From Caenispirillum bisanense (lineage in GTDB: Bacteria; Pseudomonadota; Alphaproteobacteria; Rhodospirillales; Rhodospirillaceae), in the NCBI RefSeq assembly GCF_900230255.1, contig NZ_OCNJ01000005.1:360776-424775 (forward strand): 64,000 nucleotides of DNA, given 5' to 3'. The notes under the pieces are model-generated. The model was not told the origin of the DNA. It saw only the letters and a list, made by a program, of their open reading frames with translations, and ran no database searches. A program made the translations under genes and the position numbers. Of the stretch, positions 15,832 to 24,490 are shown piece after piece. Within the stretch, counting starts at the first letter, position 1; each line of letters opens with the position of its first letter.

Positions 15832-16600
15832 GGCCCTGCTCGCGGCGGTTCACCCGTTTGGTGCTGGCCCACAGCGACAGCGCCACCCAGGCCACCAGCA
15901 CGGCGACCGACGTCAGGTATCCGCCATCGGCCAGCAGCACGGCCGGCGCCTCGTAGAACGGGCCGCGCAGAACGGTCAGCGCATGGGCGACCGGGTTGAC
16001 CAGCATCACCCAATGCAGCCACGTCGGCACGTTCTCCATGGGGAACAGCGCGCCCGACAAGAGCCACAGCGGGAACAGGAACACCATCATGATGGCGTGG
16101 AAGCCGGCCGTCGACTTCATGGTCCAGGCGATGGAGAAGCCGAGCCCGGTGAAGCCGAGCGCCGACAGCACCAGCGCCGCCAGCACCATGAGCGACCCGC
16201 CGAGGCCCGGCAGCATGCCCATGAAAGGTGCCGCCACCAGCAGGATCATGGCCTGGAACAGGGCGATGAGCGTGCCGCCGCCGACCTTGCCGAGCACGAT
16301 GGCGAGGCGCGGCACCGGCGCCACCAGCACGCCCTGCAGGAAGCCCTGGTCGCGGTCCTCGATCACCGTGATGGTGGAGAAGATGCCGGCGAACAGGATC
16401 AGCATCATCAGGACGCCGGGATAGAAGTACTCGGTATAGGTCATGCCCTCCATGCCGGGCGGCTGGAAGGACGGCGTCAGGCCGGCACCGAGGAAGGCCC
16501 AGAACAGCAGCGGCTGCCCGATGGAGCCCGCGACGCGCTGCGGCTGGCGGATGAAGCGCACGAATTCCCGGCGGGCGAGCGCGGCGGCGAAGCGGATCAT
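15782..16600 (-). CDS. ABC-2 type transporter permease
   Basis: The 272-residue ABC-2 membrane subunit has six predicted helices. The conserved region is IEDRDQGFLQGVLVAPVPRLAIVLGK, shown here by its landmarks EDRDQGFLQGVLVAP and LFPMENVPTWLHW before the last helix. Its ATG overlaps the stop of the ATPase gene by four bases, so the two form a two-gene exporter unit. ABC-2 exporters move drugs, polysaccharides or lipids; the substrate cannot be told. The C-terminal 20 residues are Ala/Pro-rich. Confidence 0.92.
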   Translation of the reverse strand: MIRFAAALARREFVRFIRQPQRVAGSIGQPLLFWAFLGAGLTPSFQPPGMEGMTYTEYFYPGVLMMLILFAGIFSTITVIEDRDQGFLQGVLVAPVPRLAIVLGKVGGGTLIALFQAMILLVAAPFMGMLPGLGGSLMVLAALVLSALGFTGLGFSIAWTMKSTAGFHAIMMVFLFPLWLLSGALFPMENVPTWLHWVMLVNPVAHALTVLRGPFYEAPAVLLADGGYLTSVAVLVAWVALSLWASTKRVNRREQGLTGPAADAAAAPAGPA

Positions 16601-17574
16601 GCGAGCGCGCCCTCCTCGACGCGGCCGGCGGCCTGGGCCTCGGCCGGGCTCTTGCCGGTGATGTGGATGAATACGTCCTCGAGCGTCGGCTGCTTGACGG
16701 CGATGGACAGGATCTCGTCGCGGTGGGTGGTCAGCGCCCGCTCCACGATGCGCGGCACCTCGGCCGGCGGCAGGTCCTCGACGCGCAGTTCGTCGCCGTA
16801 ACGGGCGACCGGCAGCCCCAGCGTGGCGGCGAGGCCGACCTTCAGCACGGCGGCGTCGCGCGCCTGGATGACCAGCACTTCCTGGCCGATGCGGGCGCGC
16901 AGGGCCGCCGGGCTGTCGTAGGCGAGCAGCCGGCCGTCGCGCATGATGGCGACGCTGTCGGCGTCCTCCGCCTCGGAGAACACGTGGCTGGTCATGAGCA
17001 CGGTCATGCCGCGGCTCTTCTGCACGCGCTTCAGCACCGTCAGGAAGCTGCGGCGGCTGGCCGGGTCGAGGCCGGTGGTCGGTTCGTCGAGCAGCAGCAC
17101 CTGGGGGCGGGTGAGCAGGCACTTGGCCAGTTCCACCTGCCGCGCGAGGCCGCCCGACAGCGTCTCCACCTTGTCGTTCAGGCGGTCCTTCAGGTCCGAC
17201 CAGCCGAGCGCTTCCGCCATGCGGTCGCGCAGCTCGGCGCCGCGGATGCCGTAGAGGGCGGCATGCAGCTCCAGGTTCTCACGCACGGCCAGGTGCTTGT
17301 CGACGGCCGGGCTCTGGAACACCACGCCCATGACACGGCGCGCCTCGTCGGCGGCGGAGGCCATGTCGTGGCCGGCGATGGCGACGCGCCCGGCGCTCGG
17401 CCGGGCGAGGCCGCAGAGGATGCGGAACAGGGTCGACTTGCCGCTGCCGTTGGGGCCGGACAGGATGCAGAAAGCACCCGCGGGCACGCTCAGCGACAGG
17501 TCGTGGATGGCGGTGCGCGCCGGCTGGCGACGGCCGCCGGGATAGACGTGCTTCAGATTCTCGATGACGATCAT
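16597..17574 (-). CDS. ABC transporter ATP-binding protein (DrrA-like)
   Basis: The 325-residue protein has Walker A GPNGSGKST, signature LSGGLARQVEL, Walker B VLLLDEPTTGLD and the switch histidine in MTSHVFSE. A C-terminal extension of about 90 residues ends LEDVFIHITGKS, typical of DrrA/CcmA-type exporters. The start at MIVIENLKHVYPG is preferred over an upstream ATG at 17628, because the extension lacks family similarity. It is translationally coupled to the permease. Confidence 0.93.
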   Translation of the reverse strand: MIVIENLKHVYPGGRRQPARTAIHDLSLSVPAGAFCILSGPNGSGKSTLFRILCGLARPSAGRVAIAGHDMASAADEARRVMGVVFQSPAVDKHLAVRENLELHAALYGIRGAELRDRMAEALGWSDLKDRLNDKVETLSGGLARQVELAKCLLTRPQVLLLDEPTTGLDPASRRSFLTVLKRVQKSRGMTVLMTSHVFSEAEDADSVAIMRDGRLLAYDSPAALRARIGQEVLVIQARDAAVLKVGLAATLGLPVARYGDELRVEDLPPAEVPRIVERALTTHRDEILSIAVKQPTLEDVFIHITGKSPAEAQAAGRVEEGALA

Positions 17575-17791
17575 GCGTTGCCTTGTCCGGCGCCGGAAGG
17601 GATCGCGGCCGAAGGTCGGGAGGGGCATCTATTCCATAACGATCCGCCGACGGCAAGGCACGCCTGCACCTTGGAACCATGAAAAGGCGTTCATTCCTCG
17701 ATCCCGGGGCACGCCCGGGGGACACCGGAACGGAGGCCGCATGCTGCCGTCCTCATTGTGCGCCGGGCCGATTGGCGGTAGGGTCCGGCGC

Positions 17792-18136
17792 ATGCAGAAA
17801 CGCCTCATCTACAAGCTGTGCCGCATGGACGACTGGCAGACTGCGGTCGCCGCGGGCACCTTCACCGGCTCGGAGCACGACAAGCGCGACGGGTTCATCC
17901 ACTGCTCCGCCGCCGACCAGGTGCCGGGCAGCGCCGCGCGCTATTTCCCCGGCGAGGACGTGGTGCTGCTGAGCATCGATTCGGGGCAGGTGGCCGACAT
18001 CGTGAAGTGGGAGGAAAACCCGCGCGGCCTGTTCCCCCACCTCTACGGCGAGTTGCCCATCACCGCCGTGACGGGGGTGGAGTTCGTGCGCTGGAACGGC
18101 GAGGACCACGTCCTGCCCTACCTGCCCGACGCCTGA
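17792..18136 (+). CDS. DUF952 domain-containing protein
   Basis: The 114-residue protein matches DUF952: IYKLCRMDDW, GFIHCSAADQV, VVLLSIDSGQVADIVKWEENP, LFPHLYGELPITAVTGVEFVRW. The family has a small beta-rich fold sometimes compared with ADP-ribosyltransferase-like proteins; no activity is established. AGGG lies eight bases before the ATG. It is followed 37 bases later by the HAD gene on the same strand. Confidence 0.9.
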   Translation: MQKRLIYKLCRMDDWQTAVAAGTFTGSEHDKRDGFIHCSAADQVPGSAARYFPGEDVVLLSIDSGQVADIVKWEENPRGLFPHLYGELPITAVTGVEFVRWNGEDHVLPYLPDA

Positions 18137-18173
18137 TCCGCCCGACCACCGACCGAGCGAACGAGCCCGCCCC

Positions 18174-19058
18174 ATGCCCGAGACCATCCCTGGCCACAGC
18201 GGCCTGCGTGCGCTGGCCGACCGCTACGACGCCTTCATCCTCGACCTGTGGGGCGTCGTCCACGACGGCCAGACCCCCTACCCCGATGCCGTGGCGACGC
18301 TGGCAGCCCTGAAGGACGCCGGCAAGCCGGTCATCATGCTGTCCAACGCCCCCCGCCGCTCGGTGGTGGTGGAGAACGCCATGACCGCCATGGGCATCGA
18401 CCGGGCGCTCTACGATCAGGTGCTGTCGTCGGGCGAAGCGGTGCGCATGGAGCTGGAACGCCCGCGCGACCCGTTCTACGCCGGCCTCGGCGACACGGTC
18501 TATTACCTCGGCCGCCGCGGCGACGAGAGCGTGCTCGAAGGCCTCCCCCCCTTCCGCATGGTCGACGACCCGGCCGAGGCCTCGTGGATCCTCGACACCG
18601 GCCCGCGCTCCTTCGAGCAGACGCTGGACGACCTGGAACCCGAACTGCGCGCCCTCGCCGCGCGCAAGCTGCCGCTGGTCTGCGCCAACCCCGACCGGGT
18701 GGTGATCCGCGCCGGCAAGCGCATCCTCTGCGCCGGCGCCATGGCCGACCGCTACGAGGAGCTGGGCGGCGGCCCCGTCAGCTGGCGCGGCAAGCCCGAC
18801 CCGGCCGTCTACGAGCTGTGCCTGGAGCGCCTCGGCCTCGGCGACCGCAGCCGCGTCGCCACCGTCGGCGACAGCTTCCACACCGACATCGCCGGCGGCA
18901 CGGCGGCGGGCATCGACACCATCCTGTGCACCGCCGGCATCCACGGCGAAGAGTTGGGCGTCGGCTACGGCGACCTGGCCGACCCGGCCCGCGTCGCCGA
19001 AGTGGCCGCCCGCGAAGGCGTGACGCCGACCGCCTACGTGCCGGCGTTCCGGTGGTGA
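18174..19058 (+). CDS. HAD-superfamily hydrolase, TIGR01459 type (IIA)
   Basis: The 294-residue class IIA HAD hydrolase has motif I FILDLWGVVHDG, with Asp nucleophile and acid/base, motif II MLSNAPRR, a cap domain, the lysine in WRGKPDP, and motif III VGDSFHTDIAGG. Class IIA enzymes dephosphorylate small molecules such as p-nitrophenyl phosphate or sugar phosphates. The substrate of this alphaproteobacterial subfamily is unknown. It probably shares a transcript with the DUF952 gene and is convergent with the AbrB-family gene ten bases downstream. Confidence 0.92.
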   Translation: MPETIPGHSGLRALADRYDAFILDLWGVVHDGQTPYPDAVATLAALKDAGKPVIMLSNAPRRSVVVENAMTAMGIDRALYDQVLSSGEAVRMELERPRDPFYAGLGDTVYYLGRRGDESVLEGLPPFRMVDDPAEASWILDTGPRSFEQTLDDLEPELRALAARKLPLVCANPDRVVIRAGKRILCAGAMADRYEELGGGPVSWRGKPDPAVYELCLERLGLGDRSRVATVGDSFHTDIAGGTAAGIDTILCTAGIHGEELGVGYGDLADPARVAEVAAREGVTPTAYVPAFRW

Positions 19059-19080
19059 GGGGCGGGGCTTAACGCCCCTC
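19057..19080. terminator. Hairpin spanning the convergent stop codons
   Basis: GAGGGGCG and CGCCCCTC pair around GGGCTTAA exactly between the HAD gene (+) and the AbrB-family gene (-). It is a plausible bidirectional terminator although no T-run follows. Confidence 0.4.
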
Positions 19081-20139
19081 CCCTTCCTCCCCCAGCCACC
19101 GCCGCAGGATCTTGAAGGCCAGCGGCGCCAGCATCACCACGATCATGATGCGCACCAGATGGTGCGTCGACACGAAGGCGACGTCGCGCCCGAGCGAGAT
19201 GGCGATGAGCGACATCTCCGCCACGCCACCGGGGCTGAAGGCCAGGATCAGCGACGAGAAGGGGATGCCGGTCAGCGCCTGCACCGTCCAGGCGAAGCCG
19301 GCGGCGATGACCAGGATGATGCTGGTGGAGCCGAGCGAGGCGACGAAGGTGTCGCGCATGGCCTTCAGCGGCACGCCGACGAAGCGGCTGCCGATGGCCG
19401 CGCCGATCACCACCTGGGCCAGCGCCACCGCCACCGGCGGCGGGTGGGCGGCGGTCAGGCCGGCGAGGTGGACGACGGCACTGCCGATCATCGGCCCGGT
19501 CAGGAAATAGGCCGGCAGGCGCAGGGGCTTGGCCACCAGGGCGCCGATCACCGCGCTCGCCGCCAGCAGGCCGAGGTCGGTCGCCGTCACCAGCGCGTCG
19601 GCGGGCGGCAGGCCGCCGGCGGGACGGTCGTAGCCGGCGAAGATCTGGTAGAGGAACGGCAGCGTGAAGACGGTGATGAGGATGCGGATGGCGTGGACCA
19701 GGCTGATGACGCGCTCGTCGCCGCCCATGCTGGTGCCGACCAGGATCATTTCCGTCAGGCCGCCCGGGGCCGCCGCGAAGTAGCTGGTGACCGGGCCGAA
19801 CCGCACCACCCGGCGGAAGAACAGGATGACCGCCCCGGTGGAGGCGACGACGTAGAACAGGAGCCCCACGAGGCTCACCACCCAGTCGCCGATATGGTCG
19901 AAGATGCCCGGCGTGAAGGCGCTGCCGAGCATGACGCCGAGCACCGCCACCATGCCGAACCGCAGCGGCTGCGGCACCTTCGGCCGCAGCCCGGCCATGG
20001 CCGCCGCCAGATTGGCGAAGATGGCACCGAGCATCCACGGCAGCGGCGCGCCGATCTGCGTGAAGATCCATCCTCCGGCCGCCCCCAGCCCGAGGGAAAG
20101 TGTCCAGGCCCCCACCGTCCGGCGGTCGGGCAAGGTCAT
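19069..20139 (-). CDS. AbrB-family integral membrane protein (AmoA-like, pfam05145)
   Basis: The 356-residue protein has about ten membrane helices and two copies of the AbrB duplication, each with an APGG/SPGG-type loop: [16 protein letters not shown] in the first half and [14 protein letters not shown] in the second. Despite its name the family is unrelated to the DNA-binding AbrB regulators and has also been mislabelled ammonia monooxygenase. A transport role is likely but unproven. It overlaps the NAD kinase gene by four bases. Confidence 0.9.
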   Translation of the reverse strand: MTLPDRRTVGAWTLSLGLGAAGGWIFTQIGAPLPWMLGAIFANLAAAMAGLRPKVPQPLRFGMVAVLGVMLGSAFTPGIFDHIGDWVVSLVGLLFYVVASTGAVILFFRRVVRFGPVTSYFAAAPGGLTEMILVGTSMGGDERVISLVHAIRILITVFTLPFLYQIFAGYDRPAGGLPPADALVTATDLGLLAASAVIGALVAKPLRLPAYFLTGPMIGSAVVHLAGLTAAHPPPVAVALAQVVIGAAIGSRFVGVPLKAMRDTFVASLGSTSIILVIAAGFAWTVQALTGIPFSSLILAFSPGGVAEMSLIAISLGRDVAFVSTHHLVRIMIVVMLAPLAFKILRRWLGEEGEGR

Positions 20140-20930
20140 GGGGCGAATTGCTCGCTCAGGATACGTTCCTCGAGGTTGTGTTCGGGGTCGAACAGCATGG
20201 TGAGCTGGACGTCGCGCGCTTCGTGCACCTCGACGCGCGCCACGTTGCGCACCTCGGTGTAGTCGGCGACGGCGGAGACGGGGCGCTTGCCCGGCTCCAG
20301 GATCTCGAAGGCCACCTTGGCGGTGTGCGGCAGGATGGCGCCCCGCCAGCGTCGCGGCCGGAAGGCGCTGATGGGCGTCAGGGCCATGACGTTCGACCCC
20401 ATGGGCAGGATCGGGCCATGGGCCGACAGGTTGTAGGCGGTGGAGCCGGCGGCGGTGCACACCAGCGCGCCGTCGCAGATCAGCTCCTGCAGGCGCACCT
20501 TGCCGTCGATGCTGATGCGCAGCTTGGAGGCCTGGCGCGTCTCGCGCAGCATGGAGACCTCGTTGATGGCGAGCGCCGTGATCTGCTCGCCGTCGCGGGT
20601 GGCGGCGATCATGCGCAAAGGATGCAGCACCACCTTCTGCGCCCGGGCGAGGCGGTGCGGCAGGTCGTCCTCGCCGTAGGTGTTCATGAGGAAGCCGACG
20701 GTGCCGCGGTTCATGCCGTAGATCGGCTTGTTCATGGCCATGTAGCGGTGCAGCGTCTCCAGCATGAAGCCGTCGCCGCCCAGCGCCACGATGGCGTCCG
20801 CCATGTCCGGCGGCGTATGGCCGTAGCGGTGGCGCAGCCGCATGAGCGCCTCCTGCGCCGTGTCCGATTGGGCGGCGACGAAGGCGATGGCGGAGACGTC
20901 GGGCGGTGTCGCGGGTCGGGCGTGCATCAT
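20136..20930 (-). CDS. nadK: NAD kinase
   Basis: The 264-residue enzyme phosphorylates NAD to NADP. It carries the GGDG motif in [11 protein letters not shown], the NE-containing segment AINEVSMLR, and [21 protein letters not shown]. The short alphaproteobacterial form is of usual length. The start is one of two adjacent ATGs (20930 or 20927). It is first in a two-gene unit with the AbrB-family membrane protein. NADPH supply is relevant to the NADPH-dependent Ccr encoded nearby, but a direct link is not shown. Confidence 0.94.
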   Translation of the reverse strand: MMHARPATPPDVSAIAFVAAQSDTAQEALMRLRHRYGHTPPDMADAIVALGGDGFMLETLHRYMAMNKPIYGMNRGTVGFLMNTYGEDDLPHRLARAQKVVLHPLRMIAATRDGEQITALAINEVSMLRETRQASKLRISIDGKVRLQELICDGALVCTAAGSTAYNLSAHGPILPMGSNVMALTPISAFRPRRWRGAILPHTAKVAFEILEPGKRPVSAVADYTEVRNVARVEVHEARDVQLTMLFDPEHNLEERILSEQFAP

Positions 20931-21074
20931 GGGGCTTCAACCGGAGAGGGAGGCAGTATAGCGGGCGGGCCTGCGGAAGAGAACGCTCGACCGGCGACGG
21001 GGGGCGGCGCGGATGGCGATGGCTGCCCTGCCTCGCACGCGACCCCCGGCCCAGCCGCCGCCGGGCAGACACGG

Positions 21075-21107
21075 AAACGCCGGCCGCGGCAGGCCGGGCC
21101 GGCGTTT
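21075..21107. terminator. Hairpin terminator after mcd
   Basis: AAACGCCGGC and GCCGGCGTTT form a ten-base stem around a GC-rich loop. It starts 34 bases after the mcd stop on the minus strand. The 210-base gap 20931-21140 also holds the nadK promoter region. Confidence 0.65.
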
Positions 21108-21140
21108 CTCTTTCTTGGACGCGCCCCTCGGGGGCCTCGA

Positions 21141-22802
21141 TCAGCGCGACAGCAGGCCGCGCGCCACCACATGGGCCTGGATCTCCGCCGCGCCCTCGAA
21201 GATGTTGAGGATGCGGGCGTCGCACAGGATGCGGCTGATCTGGTATTCCTCGGCGTAGCCGTTGCCGCCGTGGATCTGCAGGGCGTTGTCGGCGTTGGCC
21301 CAGGCGACGCGGGCCGCCAGCAGCTTCGCCATGCCGGCCTCGATGTCGCAGCGGCGGTCGCTGTCCTTCTCCTCGCCGGCGAAGTAGGTCAGCTGGCGGG
21401 CGATCATGGTCTCCACCACCATCCACGCCAGCTTGCCGTAGACGCGCGGGAACTCGAAGATCGGCTTGGCGAACTGCTGCCGCTCGTTGGCGTAGCGCAG
21501 GCCCACTTCCAGCGCGTTCTGCGCCACGCCGACGGCGCGCGCCGCGGTCTGGATGCGGGCGCTTTCGAAGGTCGCCATGAGCTGCTTGAAGCCCTGACCC
21601 TCGACGCCGCCCAGCAGGTTGGCGGCCGGCACGGTGAAGCCGTCGAACGACAGCTCGTATTCCTTCATGCCGCGGTAACCGAGCACCTTGATCTCGCCGC
21701 CGTCCATGCCCTCGGCCGGGAACGGGTCGGTGTCCGTGCCGCGCGGCTTTTCGGCCAGCAGCATGGACAGGCCCTTGTAGCCCTTCTCGTCCGGGTTGGT
21801 GCGGGTGAGCAGGGTCATGAGGTCGGAGCGGCTGGCGTGGGTGATCCACGTCTTGTTGCCGGTCACCACGTACTGGTCGCCCTGCTTGACCGCGCGGGTG
21901 CGAAGGCTGGCGAGGTCGGAGCCGGTGTTGGGCTCGGTGAACACCGCCGTCGGCAGGATCTCGCCGGAGGCGATCTTCGGCAGGTAGTGCTGCTTCTGCT
22001 CTTCGGTGCCGCCGAGGCGGATGAGCTCCGCCGCGATTTCGGAACGGGTGCCGAGCGAGCCGACGCCGATGTAGGCGCGGCTGAGTTCTTCCGTCACCAC
22101 GCACATGGCGGTCTTGCCCATGCCGTGGCCGCCGAATTCCTCGGGGATGGTGAGGCCGAAGACGCCCAGCTCCGCCATCTGCTCGATGATCTCGAGCGGG
22201 ATCAGCTCGTCCTTCAGGTGCCACTCGTGGCAGTGCGGCACCACCTGCTCCTCGGCGAAGCGGCGGAAGGTGTCGCGCACCATGGCGAGCGTCTCGTCCT
22301 GCAGGCCGAGGTCGCCGAAGTGCTCGCCGTCGCGGATCAGCTCGGCGATGCGCTTCTTGCAGGCGGCGGTGAAGCCGTGCTCGCGCAGCAGCGTGGTCTG
22401 CGGGCTCTGCAGCAGCTGGCGCTGGCGCACCTCGATGCCGAAGTCGGCCAGACGCACCATCTCGCCCTGCCCCATGGGCAGGCCGCCGAAGATCTGGTGC
22501 AGGTATTCCGAGAAGGCGGCCTGCACCAGCAGCTGTTCCAGCTCGCCGAAGCGGCCCTGGGACTCCAGCCGCTTGCCCCAGGCGAGCATCTGCTCGAGGG
22601 CGGCGACGTAAGTGGCGTACCAGGAATAGCCGTGGGCGGCGAACTGGTGCTGTTCCAGCGCGTCGGAGTCGACCTTGCCGTCGACCATCACCTTGGCCGA
22701 CACGTGGTCGCGAATGGTGTCGAGCACGCCGCGGGCGGTGTAGAGCGCCTTTTCGCAGGTGTGCAGTAGGTCGTTGATGATGAGCTTGGAGGGCATCTGC
22801 AC
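21141..22802 (-). CDS. mcd: (2S)-methylsuccinyl-CoA dehydrogenase
   Basis: The 553-residue acyl-CoA dehydrogenase has an N-terminal extension of about 150 residues before the usual fold, the length typical of methylsuccinyl-CoA dehydrogenase rather than of 380-residue fatty-acid enzymes. Landmarks are FGLTIPEEFGGHGMGKTAM, FTEPNTGSDLASLRTRA, NKTWITHASRSD, IQTAARAVGVAQNALE, and QIHGGNGYAEEYQISRILCDAR near the end. The FAD enzyme oxidises (2S)-methylsuccinyl-CoA to mesaconyl-C1-CoA in the ethylmalonyl-CoA pathway. It sits 132 bases after ccr on the same strand, and ecm is divergent. The start is GTG 22802, with AGAGAGA upstream; ATG 22796 is the alternative. The context makes the specificity assignment strong. 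Confidence 0.92.
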   Translation of the reverse strand: MQMPSKLIINDLLHTCEKALYTARGVLDTIRDHVSAKVMVDGKVDSDALEQHQFAAHGYSWYATYVAALEQMLAWGKRLESQGRFGELEQLLVQAAFSEYLHQIFGGLPMGQGEMVRLADFGIEVRQRQLLQSPQTTLLREHGFTAACKKRIAELIRDGEHFGDLGLQDETLAMVRDTFRRFAEEQVVPHCHEWHLKDELIPLEIIEQMAELGVFGLTIPEEFGGHGMGKTAMCVVTEELSRAYIGVGSLGTRSEIAAELIRLGGTEEQKQHYLPKIASGEILPTAVFTEPNTGSDLASLRTRAVKQGDQYVVTGNKTWITHASRSDLMTLLTRTNPDEKGYKGLSMLLAEKPRGTDTDPFPAEGMDGGEIKVLGYRGMKEYELSFDGFTVPAANLLGGVEGQGFKQLMATFESARIQTAARAVGVAQNALEVGLRYANERQQFAKPIFEFPRVYGKLAWMVVETMIARQLTYFAGEEKDSDRRCDIEAGMAKLLAARVAWANADNALQIHGGNGYAEEYQISRILCDARILNIFEGAAEIQAHVVARGLLSR

Positions 22803-22852
22803 GATCAGTCTCTCTGAAGAGCCATTGCCGGATCAGTCATACGGTGCGGAGT

Positions 22853-22896
22853 GCCGGCCGGCCCATCGTGTGGGATGGGGGGCTTGACCGGCCGGC
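22853..22896. other. GC-rich hairpin between ccr and mcd
   Basis: GCCGGCCGG pairs with CCGGCCGGC. Inside the loop CCCATC can pair with GATGGG, giving a two-part stem in the 132-base gap within the ccr-mcd unit. It could attenuate transcription or protect an mRNA end. No T-run is present, so it is not called a terminator. Confidence 0.45.
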
Positions 22897-22934
22897 GTCC
22901 GCGAGGGGAGAGGGGCGCGGGGTAGCGCCGCCCC

Positions 22935-24215
22935 TCAGCCCTCCACCACGTCTTCCAGGGTGCGGCGGCCGGGCACCTTGGCCTGCACCATCACCGCCAT
23001 GTTGCCCGGCTTGTGCTTGTTTTCCAGCATCAGCGTGTGGGCCTTCGGAATGTCGTCCCACGAGAAGACTTCCGACATGCACGGGTCGATGCGGCGCTCG
23101 ATCACCAGCTGGTTGGCCTGGGACGCCTGCTTCAGGTGGGCGAAGTGGCTGCCCTGGATGCGCTTCTGGCGCATCCACACGAAGCGGGCGTCGAAGGTGA
23201 GATTATAGCCGGTGGTGCCGGCGCAGAACACCACCATGCCGCCGCGGCGCACCACGTTGCACGACACCGGGAAGGTCTGCTCGCCGGGGTGTTCGAAGAC
23301 GATGTCGACGTCCTTGCCCTTGCCGGTGATGTCCCAGATCGCCTTGCCGAACTTGCGGACTTCCTTCATGTACTCCTTGAAGCCCTCGCCGTTCACCGGC
23401 GGCAGCTGGCCCCAGCAGTCGAAGTCCTTGCGGTTGAGCACGGCCTTGGCGCCGAGGCTCATGACGAAGTCGCGCTTGGTCTCGTCGGAGATGATGCCGA
23501 TGGCGTTGGCGCCGGCCGTCGCGCACAGCTGGATCGCCATGGAGCCGAGGCCGCCCGAGGCGCCCCACACCAGCACGTTGTGGCCGGGCCGCAGGATGTG
23601 CGGGCGGTGGCCGAACAGCATGCGGTAGGCGGTGGCGAGCGTCAGGGTGTAGCAGGCGCTCTCTTCCCAGGTCAGGTGCTTGGGCCGCGGCATCAGCTGC
23701 TGCGCCTGCACGCAGGTGAACTGGGCGAAGGAGCCGTCGGGCGTCTCGTAGCCCCAGATGCGCTGGCTGGGCGACAGCATCGGGTCGCCGCCATTGCACT
23801 CCTCGTCGTCGCCGTCGTCCTGGTTGCAGTGGATGACGACCTCGTCGCCCACCTTCCAGCTTTTCACCTTGGAGCCGACCTTCCACACGATGCCGGACGC
23901 GTCGGAGCCGGCGATGTGGAACTCGGCGCCATGGACGTCGAAGGGCGAGATGGGGGTGCCGAGGCCCGCCCACACGCCGTTGTAGTTGACGCCGGCGGCC
24001 ATGACCATGACCAGCACTTCATGGCTGTCGGGCTCGGGCACGTCGACCACTTCCACCTGGAAGGACTGCTCCGGCGGGCCGTGGCGGTCGCGGCGGATGA
24101 GCCAGCCGTACATCTGCTTCGGGGTGTGGCCGAGCGGGGGGATCTCGCCGATCTCGTAGAGGTCCTTGACGTCGTTGCCGCCCTTCAGGTTGATGACTTC
24201 CGCCGTACTGGTCAT
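22935..24215 (-). CDS. ccr: Crotonyl-CoA carboxylase/reductase
   Basis: The 426-residue MDR-family enzyme carries landmarks YEIGEIPPLGHTPKQMYGW at the N-terminus, AAGVNYNGVWAGLG, HIAGSDASGIVWKVG, CNQDDGDDEECNGGDPM, and the NADPH-binding WGASGGLGSMAIQLC. It reductively carboxylates crotonyl-CoA to (2S)-ethylmalonyl-CoA with NADPH and CO2, the committing step of the ethylmalonyl-CoA pathway. Start ATG 24215 is preferred over 24224, because AGGGGA is about nine bases before it and only one or two bases before the other. It is divergent from ecm and upstream of mcd. Confidence 0.96.
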   Translation of the reverse strand: MTSTAEVINLKGGNDVKDLYEIGEIPPLGHTPKQMYGWLIRRDRHGPPEQSFQVEVVDVPEPDSHEVLVMVMAAGVNYNGVWAGLGTPISPFDVHGAEFHIAGSDASGIVWKVGSKVKSWKVGDEVVIHCNQDDGDDEECNGGDPMLSPSQRIWGYETPDGSFAQFTCVQAQQLMPRPKHLTWEESACYTLTLATAYRMLFGHRPHILRPGHNVLVWGASGGLGSMAIQLCATAGANAIGIISDETKRDFVMSLGAKAVLNRKDFDCWGQLPPVNGEGFKEYMKEVRKFGKAIWDITGKGKDVDIVFEHPGEQTFPVSCNVVRRGGMVVFCAGTTGYNLTFDARFVWMRQKRIQGSHFAHLKQASQANQLVIERRIDPCMSEVFSWDDIPKAHTLMLENKHKPGNMAVMVQAKVPGRRTLEDVVEG

Positions 24216-24361
24216 GGGTCGCATTCCCCTACAAGATGGTCCCGGTCACCGCCCACGGCTCGGACTTTGGGCGCACCTTGTTCGGCGCTGCAACATCCAA
24301 TGTCCGGCCCCGCGCGTTCGTTGCGGCGGGGCGGCCTTGCTCCACCTTTAGCGTTTTGCCG

Positions 24362-24397
24362 CTTTCTTCGCAATGCACAAAATGATACTTTCTTGCC
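24362..24397. promoter_or_regulatory. Direct repeat in the divergent ccr/ecm promoter region
   Basis: CTTTCTTCGC and CTTTCTTGCC lie 26 bases apart (start to start) in the 275-base spacer between ccr and ecm. This AT-richer block also holds GCAATGCACAAAATGATA. Spacing near an integral number of helical turns is compatible with a regulator binding both sites. The regulator is unknown; known alphaproteobacterial ccr regulators recognise TTGC/GCAA-type sites. Confidence 0.35.
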
Positions 24398-24490
24398 TAG
24401 ATACCTGGGGCGAGAGTAACAATATGACCGTCTCGCTGCACCAGAGGTTGAAATTTCGGTGAATAATCACCCGGATCGGAGGAATCCTGA

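Noticed and set aside
17792..18136. DUF952 gene considered as a toxin because of fold comparisons with ADP-ribosyltransferases
   Set aside because: No antitoxin partner is adjacent and catalytic residues cannot be assigned; kept as DUF952 of unknown role.
20100..22769. Long open frame antisense to nadK and mcd
   Set aside because: Same high-GC antisense effect; the minus strand carries two recognisable enzymes with motifs.
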